DNA of 14,278 bases from CAKSKB01 sp034186235 (GTDB lineage: Bacteria; Bacillota; Clostridia; HGM11514): NCBI GenBank assembly GCA_034186235.1, contig JAXGBA010000023.1, positions 1-14,278 of the forward strand, given 5' to 3'. Under the pieces are notes generated by a model. It saw only the letters and a list, made by a program, of their open reading frames with translations. It searched no databases and was not told the DNA's origin. Shown piece by piece: positions 1 to 7,966 of the stretch (its first letter is position 1; each line of letters starts with the position of its first letter). Made by a program: the position numbers and the translations under genes.

Positions 1-118
1 AACTCCGGACGGAACGATTTGCAGAAAGTGTAATTTCAGCGGCACACGGGAAGAGGTGCGCCGCCAAACCGCAGAGTTTGCGCTTAATCTTGCATTGAAA
101 TATCTTAAACTGATATAA
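1..118 (+). CDS. cinA: CinA C-terminal amidase domain, 3' end only
   Basis: The reading frame beginning at base 2 is open to a TAA at 116-118 and gives 38 residues. Its core, SGTREEVRRQTAEFALNLAL, matches the last helix of the CinA C-terminal domain, where E. coli YgaD/PncC reads SGDRDAVRRQATAYALQTL. That family deamidates nicotinamide mononucleotide in pyridine nucleotide salvage. Only the tail is in the window, so I cannot tell a full CinA (about 410 residues, with N-terminal MoCF domain) from a stand-alone PncC-type domain (about 160 residues). The gene enters from the left edge and ends 11 bases before the tam remnant, so the two were probably co-transcribed. Confidence 0.75.
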   Translation, partial: TPDGTICRKCNFSGTREEVRRQTAEFALNLALKYLKLI

Positions 119-129
119 ATGAGAAAACC

Positions 130-520
130 ATGACAAACCGGAACGCAGCGCAATACAGCAAATTCAAAAAGGAGCGCACGCTGCCGGCAATTGACCTGGA
201 AAATGGAGCAAAAAACCAAAGAAAAAAGAACTTACAACAATCTTTCGGAAAGCTAATATTCCTATATAGTGTCGGAACTTTCCGAAAATTTCAGAATCTG
301 AGAGATTACATATTTTTTCTCCATGCCGTCATATCAAAGCATTGCAGAGTGGTATAAGGGTATCGGGTTAAGACCGCACCTTGCACAGCTGGAGGAGCCC
401 GGCCAAAAAGAATACACGAAGGATTTTCTCGAAAAAATACGGGAAACATATCCCGTGCAGAAAAGCAGAAATATTATTTTTGAATTTCCGAGACTGTTTT
501 TCACAGTAACTAAAGAATAA
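130..520 (+). pseudogene. tam: trans-aconitate 2-methyltransferase remnant (internal deletion, two stops)
   Basis: The intact enzyme (about 250 residues) transfers a methyl group from S-adenosylmethionine to trans-aconitate in the cytosol. The first 26 codons from ATG 130 (NAAQYSKFKKERTLPAIDL) match the start of Tam, E. coli NPSLYLHFSAERSRPAVEL. From about 227 a different frame (+1) carries the C-terminal third: TYNNLSES, then LSENFRI, EITYFFSMPSYQSIAEW, GIGLRPHL and FPRLFFTV. These line up with Tam motifs TTYYHQMPSHQAIIDW, GLRPWL and FPRLFIVA. The second frame is broken by TAA 254-256 and by TGA 299-301; the latter sits where the family has Trp, so TGG to TGA is likely. The SAM-binding core (motif I, LGCGPG), about 130-140 residues, is missing. 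Deletion plus frame change plus two nonsense codons make this non-functional. Short ORFs inside it, for example 323-520, are fragments. Confidence 0.85.
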
Positions 521-528
521 AAACAACT

Positions 529-553
529 GCCGCACAAGGAAACCTTGTGCGGC
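529..553. terminator. bidirectional hairpin terminator
   Basis: A perfect 11-bp stem (GCCGCACAAGG at 529-539, CCTTGTGCGGC at 543-553) with a 3-base loop lies between the convergent tam remnant (ends 520) and phosphoribosyltransferase (ends 593). The minus-strand exit is T-rich (AGTTGTTTTTA), while the plus-strand exit is only moderately so. It therefore probably works best for the minus-strand gene but can serve both. Confidence 0.8.
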
Positions 554-592
554 AAATTTACCTTCCTTTTTCAAAGCCTGTCTTCATAATTA

Positions 593-1150
593 TCAGTCTA
601 TCGGATTCCCCTCATTATCGAAAAGCGGAAGCGGAGCAAGATATGTAACATCGTGTCTGCCGATAGCGTCGCCTTCAGCCAGAACCGCCATCTTGCCGAC
701 AATATTTCCGCCACATTCGTTGACGAGAGTTATAAGGGCATTAAGCGATTCGCCGGTGCTTATAACATCATCGACAATCAGAACCCTTCTCCCCTGCAAA
801 AGATTCTTTTCCTTGCCACCCAGGCACAGAATCTGCTTTTCCTCGGTTGTAATCGAGTTAACCTCAACCGTAACAACCTCGCTCATGTAAAGCTTCGGGC
901 CCTTTCTCGCAACGACATATTCAATCCCCGAAAGCCTTGACATTTCAAACGCCAGCGGAATACCCTTTGATTCCGCAGTGATGATAACATCGAAATCCGG
1001 AGCCTTCTTCAAAAGCTCTTTTGCGGAAACCGTTGTAATCTCGGTATCGCCGAACATTATAAATCCGGCAATCTGAAGCTTATCGGTCAGCGGGAAGAAA
1101 TCAAGTTCCCTTTTAAGGCCGGCAATCTCTATTTCATATGATGTATTCAC
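593..1150 (-). CDS. purine-type (adenine-like) phosphoribosyltransferase
   Basis: This 185-residue cytosolic protein belongs to the type I phosphoribosyltransferases, which join a base to PRPP in nucleotide salvage. The PRPP loop is clear: VLIVDDVISTGES at residues 123-135, with the two Asp and the TGES turn. An Apt-like segment precedes it (DVIITAESKGIPLAFEMSR at about 54-72, then ARKGPKLYM at about 81-89). Length and layout fit the adenine/xanthine branch, and the hood region does not let me name the base with certainty. The start is GTG at 1150, chosen because GGGAG (1161-1165) lies 10 bases upstream and no ATG is near. A strong promoter lies at 1185-1213 and a terminator follows at 529-553, so the gene is probably monocistronic. 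No purine riboswitch fits in the short leader. Confidence 0.8.
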   Translation of the reverse strand: MNTSYEIEIAGLKRELDFFPLTDKLQIAGFIMFGDTEITTVSAKELLKKAPDFDVIITAESKGIPLAFEMSRLSGIEYVVARKGPKLYMSEVVTVEVNSITTEEKQILCLGGKEKNLLQGRRVLIVDDVISTGESLNALITLVNECGGNIVGKMAVLAEGDAIGRHDVTYLAPLPLFDNEGNPID

Positions 1151-1184
1151 TTAAAATACACTCCCTTTATAAATATTCATATAT

Positions 1185-1213
1185 ATAATATCACAATTTT
1201 CGATAAAATGCAA
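1185..1213 (-). promoter_or_regulatory. sigma-A promoter of the phosphoribosyltransferase gene
   Basis: Read on the minus strand: TTGCAT (1213-1208), 17-base spacer, TATTAT (1190-1185), with TGA just before the -10 box giving an extended -10 (TGnTATTAT). The start codon is 35 bases below the -10 box. Confidence 0.7.
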
Positions 1214-1252
1214 CGGTTATATTAAAAAACTGTTATATATTGATGTGATTTG

Positions 1253-1281
1253 TAGACAAACACGGATTTTTGTGTTATTAT
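1253..1281 (+). promoter_or_regulatory. sigma-A promoter of the yibE/F operon
   Basis: TAGACA (1253-1258), 17-base spacer, TATTAT (1276-1281), preceded by TGT so that the -10 is extended (TGnTATTAT). It lies 23 bases before the ATG at 1305 and diverges from the promoter at 1185-1213. Confidence 0.7.
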
Positions 1282-1304
1282 ATATGAATATAGGAGATGT
1301 TATT

Positions 1305-2444
1305 ATGAAAAAAATAGGGGTATATATTACGGTATTTATCCTTTCGGCCATAATTTTGTTTTTCGGGTCAAAGTGGGCGCATGACGGCGTAACGATATTC
1401 AAGCACAGCACCGAGGCGGTTACCGCAAAGGTTATGACCATAGACAAAAAGACAGAAACAAAAGGCGACAACTTCACAAGTACGGTAATTATTTTCCGCG
1501 CGCAGATACAGGGCGGAAAGCACGACGGCGAGGTTGTGAAGGCATATCAGGAACATAATTCCCAGGTGGCAAACATGAGAATCGTGCGCCCCGGGGACAC
1601 CGTAATCATGAAAAACTATAAAATAGAGGACCTCGGCACGGACTGGGCTGTCGAGAACTTCAAGCGCTCAAATGTTCTTTATATGCTTATTGCAGCATTT
1701 GCGGTTCTGGTGATAATATTCGGAAGAAGCAAAGGATTCCGCACGATTATTTCGCTGGCATATACCTGCCTTGCGGTATTTTTGGTGTTCATTCCGGCAG
1801 TTCTCGGCGGCAGAAACATTTATATTACATCAATCGCAATATGCGTGTTTATAATATTTATGACGCTTCTTCTCGTAAACGGTGCGGATAAAAAGACTCT
1901 CTGCGCCGCTCTCGGGTGCGTAGGTGGCGTTCTGGCGGCAGCGATAATTACGGTAATTATGAGCAGGGTTATGATTTTCGCCGGATATACAAACGAAGAT
2001 TCCTACTATCTAACGATGCTTCCGAAACCCGTTAACCTGAAAGCGCTCAGCTTTGCAGCTATAATAATAGGCGCCGTCGGGGCGGTTATGGATGTTGCAA
2101 TGTCACTTTCATCATCGCTTTATGAGATGAAAGAAAAAATCCCCGATATATCATTCAAATCGCTTGTAAGCTCGGGGCTTGCAATAGGACGGGATATGAT
2201 GGGCACAATGTCCAACACGCTTGTTCTTGCATATATCGGCAGTTCCGTTTCGTGCGTTCTTCTGCTGCTCACCTACGCAGACTCGCTCGCAGATGTTCTC
2301 AACCGTGAAATGATAGCCTATGAGATACTTCAGGCGATTGCCGGAAGCCTCGGAATACTCCTTGCAATTCCGCTCACAACGCTTGTATGCGGAGTATTCT
2401 ATCTTAAAAGGAGGACAAAGCATATTGAAAACGAAAAAATATGA
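1305..2444 (+). CDS. YibE/F family multi-pass membrane protein
   Basis: This 379-residue membrane protein has the YibE/F-like (PF07907) layout. One N-terminal membrane segment (residues about 4-21) is followed by a soluble extracytoplasmic domain (about 22-125, with the beta-rich stretch EVVKAYQEHNSQ). About seven more hydrophobic helices follow, starting at LYMLIAAFAVLVIIFG. The family-typical segment is IIIGAVGAVMDVAMSLSSSL, followed by SGLAIGRDMMGTMSNTLVLA. The biochemical function of the family is not established. I place the start at ATG 1305 rather than an upstream GTG (1245) because AGGAG at 1292-1296 sits 8 bases before it and the promoter would lie inside the longer ORF. It is the first gene of a four-gene operon and overlaps the MATE gene by 20 bases. 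Confidence 0.85.
   Translation: MKKIGVYITVFILSAIILFFGSKWAHDGVTIFKHSTEAVTAKVMTIDKKTETKGDNFTSTVIIFRAQIQGGKHDGEVVKAYQEHNSQVANMRIVRPGDTVIMKNYKIEDLGTDWAVENFKRSNVLYMLIAAFAVLVIIFGRSKGFRTIISLAYTCLAVFLVFIPAVLGGRNIYITSIAICVFIIFMTLLLVNGADKKTLCAALGCVGGVLAAAIITVIMSRVMIFAGYTNEDSYYLTMLPKPVNLKALSFAAIIIGAVGAVMDVAMSLSSSLYEMKEKIPDISFKSLVSSGLAIGRDMMGTMSNTLVLAYIGSSVSCVLLLLTYADSLADVLNREMIAYEILQAIAGSLGILLAIPLTTLVCGVFYLKRRTKHIENEKI
2408..2414 (+). promoter_or_regulatory. ribosome binding site fixing the TTG start of the MATE gene
   Basis: AAGGAGG lies inside the end of the YibE/F gene, 10 bases before TTG 2425-2427. No in-frame ATG exists nearby at a usable distance, so this site decides the start and implies coupling to translation of the upstream gene. 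Confidence 0.75.
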
Positions 2445-3792
2445 CCTCGGCGAGGGGAAACTGTCCTCACTAATGGTTGCCATGGCGATACCCTCTATTG
2501 TTGCGCAGGTAATAAACATTCTTTATAATATGGTTGACCGAATTTATATAGGACACATAAAAGGCATCGGCGCAGATGCGCTCACGGGCGTCGGGGTTGC
2601 ATTCCCGATTGTTGTGTTCATATCTGCATTTTCGGCGTTTGTCGGAGCCGGCGGAGCGCCGCTTTCGGCAATTTTTCAGGGGAAGGGCGACCGTGACCGT
2701 GCCGAAAAAATCCTCGGAAACGGCGTTTCCATGCTGATTTTCTTTTCTGCTGTTCTCATGATTGTTTTTTATGCGTTCAAAAAGCCTCTGCTTTTTGCCT
2801 TTGGCGCAAGCGAAAACACATATTCTTATGCATCGGACTACATCTCGATATATCTTATAGGAACGCTTTTTGTTGAGTTTTCTATGGGGCTTAACACATA
2901 TATTATAGCGCAGGGCGAATCGATAACGGGTATGCTGTCGGTTCTTATCGGCGCAGTTGCAAACATCGTGCTCGACCCCATTTTAATATTCGTGCTCGGC
3001 CTCGGGGTACGGGGTGCGGCAATTGCCACTATAATATCGCAGTTTTTAAGTGCGGTATGGGTAGTCGGATTTCTTGCAAGCCGCCGCGCAGTTTTAAGGA
3101 TTAAAATTCAAAACTTAAAACCGGATTTTAAAATAATCGGGAGCATTGCTGCTCTCGGTGTTTCGCCGTTTGTTATGCGTTCAACTGAAAGCTTTGTCAG
3201 CATCGTTTTAAACAGCGGTATGCAGCGCTATGGCGGCGATGTTTATGTCGGCTCAATCACTATAATGCAGAGCGTTATGCAGCTTTTTTCCGCACCGCTC
3301 GGAGGGTTCACGCAGGGTGTGCAGCCGATTATAAGCTTTAACTTCGGCGCCGGGAATTTTGCCCGAGTTAAAAAAGTTTATAAGAGCATGATTGCAATTT
3401 GCCTTGCATTTTCGTTCTTGGGAACTGCCACAGCTATTATTTTCCCCGAAATTTACGCAGGTTTTTTCACAACCGATTCGGCGCTTATAACGCTTGTCGG
3501 CGAGAAAATGCCGATATTTATGGCAGGTATGCTGATTTTCGGGGCACAGCAGGCTATTCAGACAACATTTATGGCTCTCGGGCAGGCAAAAATATCGCTC
3601 TTTATTGCAACGCTTCGTAAAATTATTCTTCTTATTCCGCTTGCGCTAATATTGCCAAAGTTTTTCGGAACAAACGGTGTTTATATTTCCGAACCGATAT
3701 CGGATACAATATCGGTTCTTACAGCGTCTGCGCTATTCATGCTGAATATAAAGAAAATACTGACAAAGGACACACTTGACAAAATAAAATAA
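2425..3792 (+). CDS. MATE family multidrug/sodium antiporter
   Basis: This 455-residue, roughly 12-helix inner membrane transporter has two MatE repeats. The N-terminal signature MAIPSIVAQVINILYNMVDR, followed by IGHIKGIGADALTGVGVAFP, is typical of the family. The second half opens with an equivalent block (LGVSPFVMRSTESFVSIVLN) and contains QGVQPIISFNFGAGN. MATE proteins export cationic drugs or metabolites in exchange for sodium or protons. The start is TTG 2425, supported by the AAGGAGG 10 bases upstream; the frame extends further upstream, but that part lies inside the YibE/F gene. The length matches the usual 440-460. The gene overlaps YibE/F by 20 bases and is followed after 17 bases by the SDR gene. 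Substrate cannot be read from the sequence. Confidence 0.9.
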   Translation: MKTKKYDLGEGKLSSLMVAMAIPSIVAQVINILYNMVDRIYIGHIKGIGADALTGVGVAFPIVVFISAFSAFVGAGGAPLSAIFQGKGDRDRAEKILGNGVSMLIFFSAVLMIVFYAFKKPLLFAFGASENTYSYASDYISIYLIGTLFVEFSMGLNTYIIAQGESITGMLSVLIGAVANIVLDPILIFVLGLGVRGAAIATIISQFLSAVWVVGFLASRRAVLRIKIQNLKPDFKIIGSIAALGVSPFVMRSTESFVSIVLNSGMQRYGGDVYVGSITIMQSVMQLFSAPLGGFTQGVQPIISFNFGAGNFARVKKVYKSMIAICLAFSFLGTATAIIFPEIYAGFFTTDSALITLVGEKMPIFMAGMLIFGAQQAIQTTFMALGQAKISLFIATLRKIILLIPLALILPKFFGTNGVYISEPISDTISVLTASALFMLNIKKILTKDTLDKIK

Positions 3793-3809
3793 TACCGGGC
3801 GGTGAAAAA

Positions 3810-4505
3810 ATGGAAAAAGTCTTAATAACCGGCGGAACAAGAGGAATAGGCAGAAAAACCGCCGAATTGTTCAAAAAATCGGGATATGATGTTTTCGTAA
3901 CATTCAAAAAGAGTTCGGACGAAGCGGAAAAGCTGAAAGCCGAAGGCATTTCCGCAATAAAAGCCGATGTTTCCGACATTGAAGCCATGGAAGACGTCAG
4001 GCAAAAAATCGGTGCAGTCGATGTGCTTGTAAACAACGCCGGGATTTCTTACTGGGGTCTTCTCTCGGAAATGACGGCGGAGCAGTGGCAGAGAGTAATT
4101 GACGTAAATCTTACCGGCACATTCAACTGCATTAAAGTGTTTTCGCCCGATATGGTGAAAAAAAAGAGCGGTGCTATAGTTAACCTTTCATCAATGTGGG
4201 GTGTTACGGGCGGATCGTGCGAAGCGGCATATTCTGCGGCAAAAGCAGGCATAATCGGGCTTACAAAAGCTCTAGCAAAAGAGCTTGGACCATCAAAAGT
4301 CAGGGTCAATGCCGTAGCGCCCGGAGTAATAAAAACCGACATGACAAAAAATCTTTCGGAGGAAGATTTAAACTCCCTTGCCGAAGAAACGCCGCTCGGC
4401 ATAATCGGCACAGCGCAGGATATCGCCGAAGGAATTTTATATCTTGCAAAAGCACAATTTGTAACAGGTGAAATATTAAACATAAACGGAGGAATAGTAA
4501 TATGA
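3810..4505 (+). CDS. short-chain dehydrogenase/reductase (FabG-like)
   Basis: This 231-residue cytosolic NAD(P)-dependent oxidoreductase is of the classical SDR type. The cofactor motif TGGTRGIG (residues 7-14), the NNAG motif (75-78), and the catalytic Ser128, Tyr141 and Lys145 (YSAAK) are all present. Asn100 in the DVNLTG stretch completes the tetrad. The C-terminal GEILNINGG is the usual SDR ending. It is closest in form to 3-oxoacyl-ACP reductase FabG, but there are no other fatty-acid genes here, so a different carbonyl or sugar substrate is more likely. The start ATG 3810 follows GGCGGTGA at a good distance, 17 bases after the MATE stop. Its stop overlaps the next start (ATGA at 4502-4505), so the two products are translationally coupled and may act on the same compound. 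Confidence 0.85.
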   Translation: MEKVLITGGTRGIGRKTAELFKKSGYDVFVTFKKSSDEAEKLKAEGISAIKADVSDIEAMEDVRQKIGAVDVLVNNAGISYWGLLSEMTAEQWQRVIDVNLTGTFNCIKVFSPDMVKKKSGAIVNLSSMWGVTGGSCEAAYSAAKAGIIGLTKALAKELGPSKVRVNAVAPGVIKTDMTKNLSEEDLNSLAEETPLGIIGTAQDIAEGILYLAKAQFVTGEILNINGGIVI

Positions 4506-5785
4506 TTTTCGCAAAAGATTACGGATTTACCGCCGGAGGAAGCCCAGCTTCAAACTCGGCTGCTCTCCAAGCGGCAGCCGACAATGGCGGCGACATCTAT
4601 ATTGATGAGCCGGGAATTTATGATGTGTCCGACTGCGTTATGCTCGGCAGCAACACAAGCATAATCTGCGCAAACGGAGTATATTTAAGGAGAAACAAAA
4701 GCGAAAAAACAAGTTATGTTTTCGCAAACAAAGGCGCATACACAAGGGAATATTCCGAAAACATCAAGCTTATCGGCGTGAGGATTATATGCCAAGGGGT
4801 GGAAGCCGACCCGTCAAGCCCGTTTTATGTTCCGGGGCTGAGGGGACATGTTTCCTTCTTTTACATAAAAAATCTTGAGATACGGGACTTTGAAATCATG
4901 GATCTTCCGGCGGGCAACTTCGGAATTCATGTGTGCACCTTCCATAATATTATAATAGAAAATGTCCGCATAGAAGGCAGGAAGGACGCCGTTCACCTCG
5001 GGCGGGGCGACAAATTTGTTATCCGCCACGGAATTTTCAGAACCTTTGATGACCCGATTGCCCTCAACGCACACGATTATTCCTCATCAAATCCGCAGCT
5101 CGGCTGGATTGAGAACGGTATAATCGAGGACTGTTACGATATGGACGATTCGGAAACCACAGGCTATTTCTGCCGTGTTCTTGCAGGCGCATGGGGCGAA
5201 TGGAAAAGCGGTATGGAGGTGCAGACTTCCGATACCGTTTCATACGGCGGAAGACTCTACAGAGTGATTATGCCGCCGGACGGCAGAATATTCAAATCCG
5301 TTACCCCTCCGACGCACGAAAGCGGAACTGCAGAATACGACGGAATACGCTGGGTTATGGTGCAGGACGACATCGTGTACGGAAGCGGCTGCAGAAATGT
5401 TCATTTCAGGGATATTTTCCTTCAGAAAAAACGCCCTACGGCATTTTCTCTGCACTTTGACAAGGACAATTATTCGAGAAGCTACTACCCCGGCGCACAG
5501 TCCCCCGTTCAGGAAAACATCGTATTTGAAAACATATATTTTCAGAACGAAATCCCCGAATTTATAAGCGCTGTTACGCCTATTGATACAATCAAGGTTA
5601 TAAACTCGTCTGTAGGCAGCAGCAAAATAGTGCTCAAAAACATAGATACCGAAGGAATTGAATATAAAAAGACCAATATTCTGTTCTCCGGAACAGACTT
5701 TGACGGAAGCGAAGACTCACTCGTTTCAACAGAAAACGGAAGACAAGCAGAAGTGAAAGTTATAGGTTCGTTCAAAGACAGATAA
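4502..5785 (+). CDS. parallel beta-helix protein, pectate-lyase/GH28-like, with inserted module
   Basis: This 427-residue protein has no signal peptide and no membrane segment. The N-terminus (DYGFTAGGSPASNSAALQAA, residues 6-25) fits the opening of Pectate_lyase_3/GH28-type right-handed beta-helices. Coils follow: NIKLIGVRI, NLEIRDFEI, NIIIENVRIEG, KFVIRHGIF. A Asp-Asp pair occurs in TFDDPIALN (about 181-189), where GH28 enzymes carry catalytic acids, preceded by RKDAVHLG (160-167). About residues 231-288 interrupt the helix with a compact Trp/Tyr/Gly-rich segment (TVSYGGRLYRV, then GIRWVMV), resembling small carbohydrate-binding or phage tail-fibre modules. Coils resume at CRNVHFRDIFL. The function is unknown; a polysaccharide lyase, hydrolase or epimerase is plausible. 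The ATG overlaps the SDR stop by 4 bases. It is the last gene of the operon and is followed at once by a strong terminator. Confidence 0.7.
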   Translation: MIFAKDYGFTAGGSPASNSAALQAAADNGGDIYIDEPGIYDVSDCVMLGSNTSIICANGVYLRRNKSEKTSYVFANKGAYTREYSENIKLIGVRIICQGVEADPSSPFYVPGLRGHVSFFYIKNLEIRDFEIMDLPAGNFGIHVCTFHNIIIENVRIEGRKDAVHLGRGDKFVIRHGIFRTFDDPIALNAHDYSSSNPQLGWIENGIIEDCYDMDDSETTGYFCRVLAGAWGEWKSGMEVQTSDTVSYGGRLYRVIMPPDGRIFKSVTPPTHESGTAEYDGIRWVMVQDDIVYGSGCRNVHFRDIFLQKKRPTAFSLHFDKDNYSRSYYPGAQSPVQENIVFENIYFQNEIPEFISAVTPIDTIKVINSSVGSSKIVLKNIDTEGIEYKKTNILFSGTDFDGSEDSLVSTENGRQAEVKVIGSFKDR

Positions 5786-5788
5786 CTT

Positions 5789-5821
5789 AAATCCTGACCG
5801 CACTTTATGCGGTCAGGATTT
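5789..5821. terminator. strong hairpin terminator, overlapping the end of the HD gene
   Basis: A 14-bp perfect stem (AAATCCTGACCGCA at 5789-5802, TGCGGTCAGGATTT at 5808-5821) with a 5-base loop is followed by T's on the plus strand. It ends the yibE/F-MATE-SDR-beta-helix operon four bases after its stop. The loop contains the stop codon of the convergent HD gene, and the 5808-5821 arm encodes that protein's last residues. Confidence 0.9.
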
Positions 5822-6284
5822 TTATCATGCGGTTTTTATAGTTAACAGCAACCTCCCCGGCTGCGCAGAGCTTGTCGGCAAGACAGACAATTCTGCTTTC
5901 GGCATACCTCGGAGGGGTGATATTAATCGGAAACATGTGCCGTATTATAATCTCTTTTTCTATATTGTTAAGGCAAAAATCACGCTCGGCATTCATAAGC
6001 GCCCGTTTTGCATGGTGAAACCCGTGAAGCCTGTGGGAAGGGTCGTTTTCATGCCAGTCATAAAGAAAATAGTCGTGCAGAAGCGCACCTCTTACAAGCG
6101 ACCGCATATCCACGCTTATGCCGAATTTCACAGCAATATATACGCTCGCCGCCGCAACACGCAGAGAATGATCAAAGCATGAAAAATCACCGTGATGTAT
6201 AAAATTCTTTTCGGATTTCATTCCGTCGGACGATAAAATATCTGCGCCCAATTCATAAACCACGCTCAGCAGTTCCCTGTTCAC
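5805..6284 (-). CDS. HD-domain phosphohydrolase-like protein
   Basis: This 159-residue cytosolic protein shows the metal-binding HD signature: His39 (FDHSLRVA), His70-Asp71 (LLHDYFLYDW), and Asp137 (IVCLADKLCAA). Further histidines occur at 90-91 (HGFHHAKRA) and 116 (IIRHMFPI). HD proteins usually hydrolyse phosphate esters or nucleotides with divalent metals; the substrate is unknown. The start is GTG 6284, supported by GGGAGG (6293-6298) 8 bases upstream. A longer frame to 6377 exists but would include the promoter and ribosome binding site. It is divergent from the TetR gene and shares its control region, so TetR control is plausible. The stop codon lies in the loop of the terminator at 5789-5821. 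Confidence 0.8.
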   Translation of the reverse strand: MNRELLSVVYELGADILSSDGMKSEKNFIHHGDFSCFDHSLRVAAASVYIAVKFGISVDMRSLVRGALLHDYFLYDWHENDPSHRLHGFHHAKRALMNAERDFCLNNIEKEIIIRHMFPINITPPRYAESRIVCLADKLCAAGEVAVNYKNRMIKILTA

Positions 6285-6292
6285 AAAAATCA

Positions 6293-6298
6293 CCTCCC
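6293..6298 (-). promoter_or_regulatory. ribosome binding site fixing the GTG start of the HD gene
   Basis: GGGAGG on the minus strand, 8 bases before GTG 6284. It rules out the longer upstream extension of the frame. Confidence 0.75.
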
Positions 6299-6307
6299 AA
6301 AATACTC

Positions 6308-6337
6308 TTGACATTTGTCTCATGTTTGTATTATAAT
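6308..6337 (+). promoter_or_regulatory. consensus sigma-A promoter of the tetR gene
   Basis: TTGACA (6308-6313) and TATAAT (6332-6337) both match consensus exactly, with an 18-base spacer. The spacer holds GACATTTGTC (6310-6319), an interrupted palindrome that could be a repressor site. The expected transcript has a leader of about 115 bases before the TetR start. The -10 box overlaps that of the opposing promoter. Confidence 0.7.
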
Positions 6338-6358
6338 ATATATTGACCGTTTTTACAA
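6330..6358 (-). promoter_or_regulatory. sigma-A promoter of the HD gene
   Basis: On the minus strand: TTGTAA (6358-6353), 17-base spacer, TATAAT (6335-6330). Its -10 box forms the palindrome ATTATAAT with the -10 box of the tetR promoter, so polymerase can occupy only one at a time. Confidence 0.65.
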
Positions 6359-6447
6359 TGGTCGCAGGAAGTGGCATTTGATGTTTATTATACAGGCATC
6401 ACGCAATATGTTACAAATCGGGGATAAACATTTTATGTAAATTTGGC

Positions 6448-6452
6448 AGGGG
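6448..6452 (+). promoter_or_regulatory. ribosome binding site selecting the second ATG of the tetR gene
   Basis: AGGGG touches the first ATG (6453) but is 6 bases from the second, in-frame ATG (6459). The second is therefore the likely start. Confidence 0.55.
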
Positions 6453-6458
6453 ATGGCT

Positions 6459-7037
6459 ATGGAAGAAAAAAAGCTTGACAGACGAACCGCAAAAACAAAG
6501 AAAGCTATTGCAATCGCTCTTGCAAAACTGCTTTCAGAGAAGGAAATAAACAAGATTACCATTACCGATATAGCAAAAGAGGCGGACATAAACCGCAAAA
6601 CATTTTATAATTACTACAGCAGCGTTTATGAGGTAATTGACGATATCGAAAACGAAATTGTTTCTGCATTTTCAAAATCTCTCAGCGAAATCGATATGAA
6701 AAGTGACTTTCAGAAGCCGCAGATAATTCTCAGAGTTCTTATGGAAATTATAAGGCAGCACGCAGATTTTTACGGCCGGATTTTCACGGCAGGCGCAAAC
6801 CCTAATCTGCCCGACAAAATTGCCGCCGCAATAACCGAGCGGCTCAAATCCGAATTTGAAGCACGCACTGAGCTTGACGGAATAAAGCTTGAAATAATTT
6901 CGACATATACAATCGCCGGCATGGCGGCGGTTTACAGAGAATGGTTCCGCTCCGGCAAAGCCATTGCGGTGGAGGAAGTTTCAAAATACTGCACCGAACT
7001 AATGCTTGGCGGAATAAACGGGATGTTCAACGAATAA
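6459..7037 (+). CDS. TetR/AcrR family transcriptional regulator
   Basis: This 192-residue DNA-binding regulator has an N-terminal TetR helix-turn-helix at about residues 29-55: INKITITDIAKEADINRKTF, then NYYSSVYEVID. The C-terminal half (about 60-190) is all-helical, as expected for ligand binding and dimerisation, and contains YGRIFTAGANPNLPDKI and GMAAVYREWFRSG, reminiscent of DhaS-type members. Length is normal. ATG 6459 is preferred over 6453 because of ribosome-binding-site spacing. It is divergent from the HD gene, with overlapping promoters, and followed by its own terminator. The local arrangement suggests autoregulation and control of the HD gene; the ligand is unknown. Confidence 0.85.
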   Translation: MEEKKLDRRTAKTKKAIAIALAKLLSEKEINKITITDIAKEADINRKTFYNYYSSVYEVIDDIENEIVSAFSKSLSEIDMKSDFQKPQIILRVLMEIIRQHADFYGRIFTAGANPNLPDKIAAAITERLKSEFEARTELDGIKLEIISTYTIAGMAAVYREWFRSGKAIAVEEVSKYCTELMLGGINGMFNE

Positions 7038-7047
7038 CAAAATAGCA

Positions 7048-7075
7048 GAACCGCACCGATTTTACGGTACGGTTC
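7048..7075. terminator. bidirectional hairpin terminator
   Basis: The stem GAACCGCACCG (7048-7058) pairs with CGGTACGGTTC (7065-7075) with one mismatch and a 6-base loop, followed by GTTTTATTATTT. It lies between the convergent TetR (ends 7037) and anti-sigma (ends 7082) genes. The minus-strand exit also has T's, so it can serve both. Confidence 0.75.
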
Positions 7076-7081
7076 GTTTTA

Positions 7082-7966
7082 TTATTTAAGCCTTCCGTTT
7101 ACAACCTTTCCGACATTAAACTCGCATACTCCCATAGAGCCGGGCGCAACATCATATTCGTTAAATGAAATATACAGACAGCCGTTTTTGATATAAAAAT
7201 TTTCGTTTCCGGTAATTTCGCTGAAAGAAAATTCCTTGTTGGCTTCAAATCCATCGGTTGCGGAGGGGTCGTAAATAAAATACATATTACTGCTGTCCTT
7301 CACCATATTTTCCCGCATCTGAGCGGTTATTATGCCATAAAGCTTTTCCTTGTAATTCGGCTCATTGCAAAGAATTTCGCCGAGAGAAACAAGTTTTTCC
7401 GCCTTTTTGTCCACCGTAAACATCTTATTGTATTCATTGCCGCTCGCCATAACATGCGTAGTCGTAATTTTAACGCTGAAATAGTCATCATCGTTGCAAA
7501 GCACCTCATAGCCGGTTGTTATGCTGTATTTTGCAGAATTGCTGTCAATATCGCCGTCCGCCGCCTTGTCAGCCTCATACTGCTTTATTACTCCGCCGAT
7601 ATATTTATCTATTTCGCAGTTCAGCTCCTCCGTTGCCCTGCCGAGGCCTTTTGCTTCCGGAATTTCAATATATGCTGAAAAGCTGCCCTTTTCATCCTCA
7701 TAAACCCTGAATGTCACAAGTTCTGCAAGCCTTCCGATAACGGGAATCTCCTGCATGGTATATGCTGCCGCCGGGCTTATATTGACCGCTCCCACAAAGC
7801 ATACCGCTGCGCACGCCGCTGCCGCCGCTATAGTTGAAAGCACCTTTTTTGCGCTTCTTTTCCGCCGTTTCGCTTCGGATGTAACACGGCAGTTAAGATA
7901 CTGCGGAGCAGATTCCGTTTTCCCGAGCGCACTTTTTAAAATCTCATCAAATTCATTATTCTTCAT
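7082..7966 (-). CDS. RsiV-like membrane-anchored anti-sigma factor
   Basis: This 294-residue single-pass membrane protein has a cytosolic, basic N-terminus (1-41, ending EAKRRKRSAKK), one membrane helix (about 43-60), and an extracytoplasmic domain. AAA at 66-68 is a possible signal-peptidase site, as used in regulated cleavage of RsiV. The outer part begins YTMQEIPVIGRLAELVTF and ends in a DUF3298-like block (ENFYIKNGCLYISFNEYDVA). That arrangement matches RsiV, which in Bacillus holds SigV inactive and senses lysozyme. The gene overlaps the sigma factor gene by 11 bases, the classic order for such pairs, and GGGAG 10 bases upstream supports ATG 7966. The lysozyme-sensing role is an inference from the family, not shown by the sequence. 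Confidence 0.8.
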   Translation of the reverse strand: MKNNEFDEILKSALGKTESAPQYLNCRVTSEAKRRKRSAKKVLSTIAAAAACAAVCFVGAVNISPAAAYTMQEIPVIGRLAELVTFRVYEDEKGSFSAYIEIPEAKGLGRATEELNCEIDKYIGGVIKQYEADKAADGDIDSNSAKYSITTGYEVLCNDDDYFSVKITTTHVMASGNEYNKMFTVDKKAEKLVSLGEILCNEPNYKEKLYGIITAQMRENMVKDSSNMYFIYDPSATDGFEANKEFSFSEITGNENFYIKNGCLYISFNEYDVAPGSMGVCEFNVGKVVNGRLK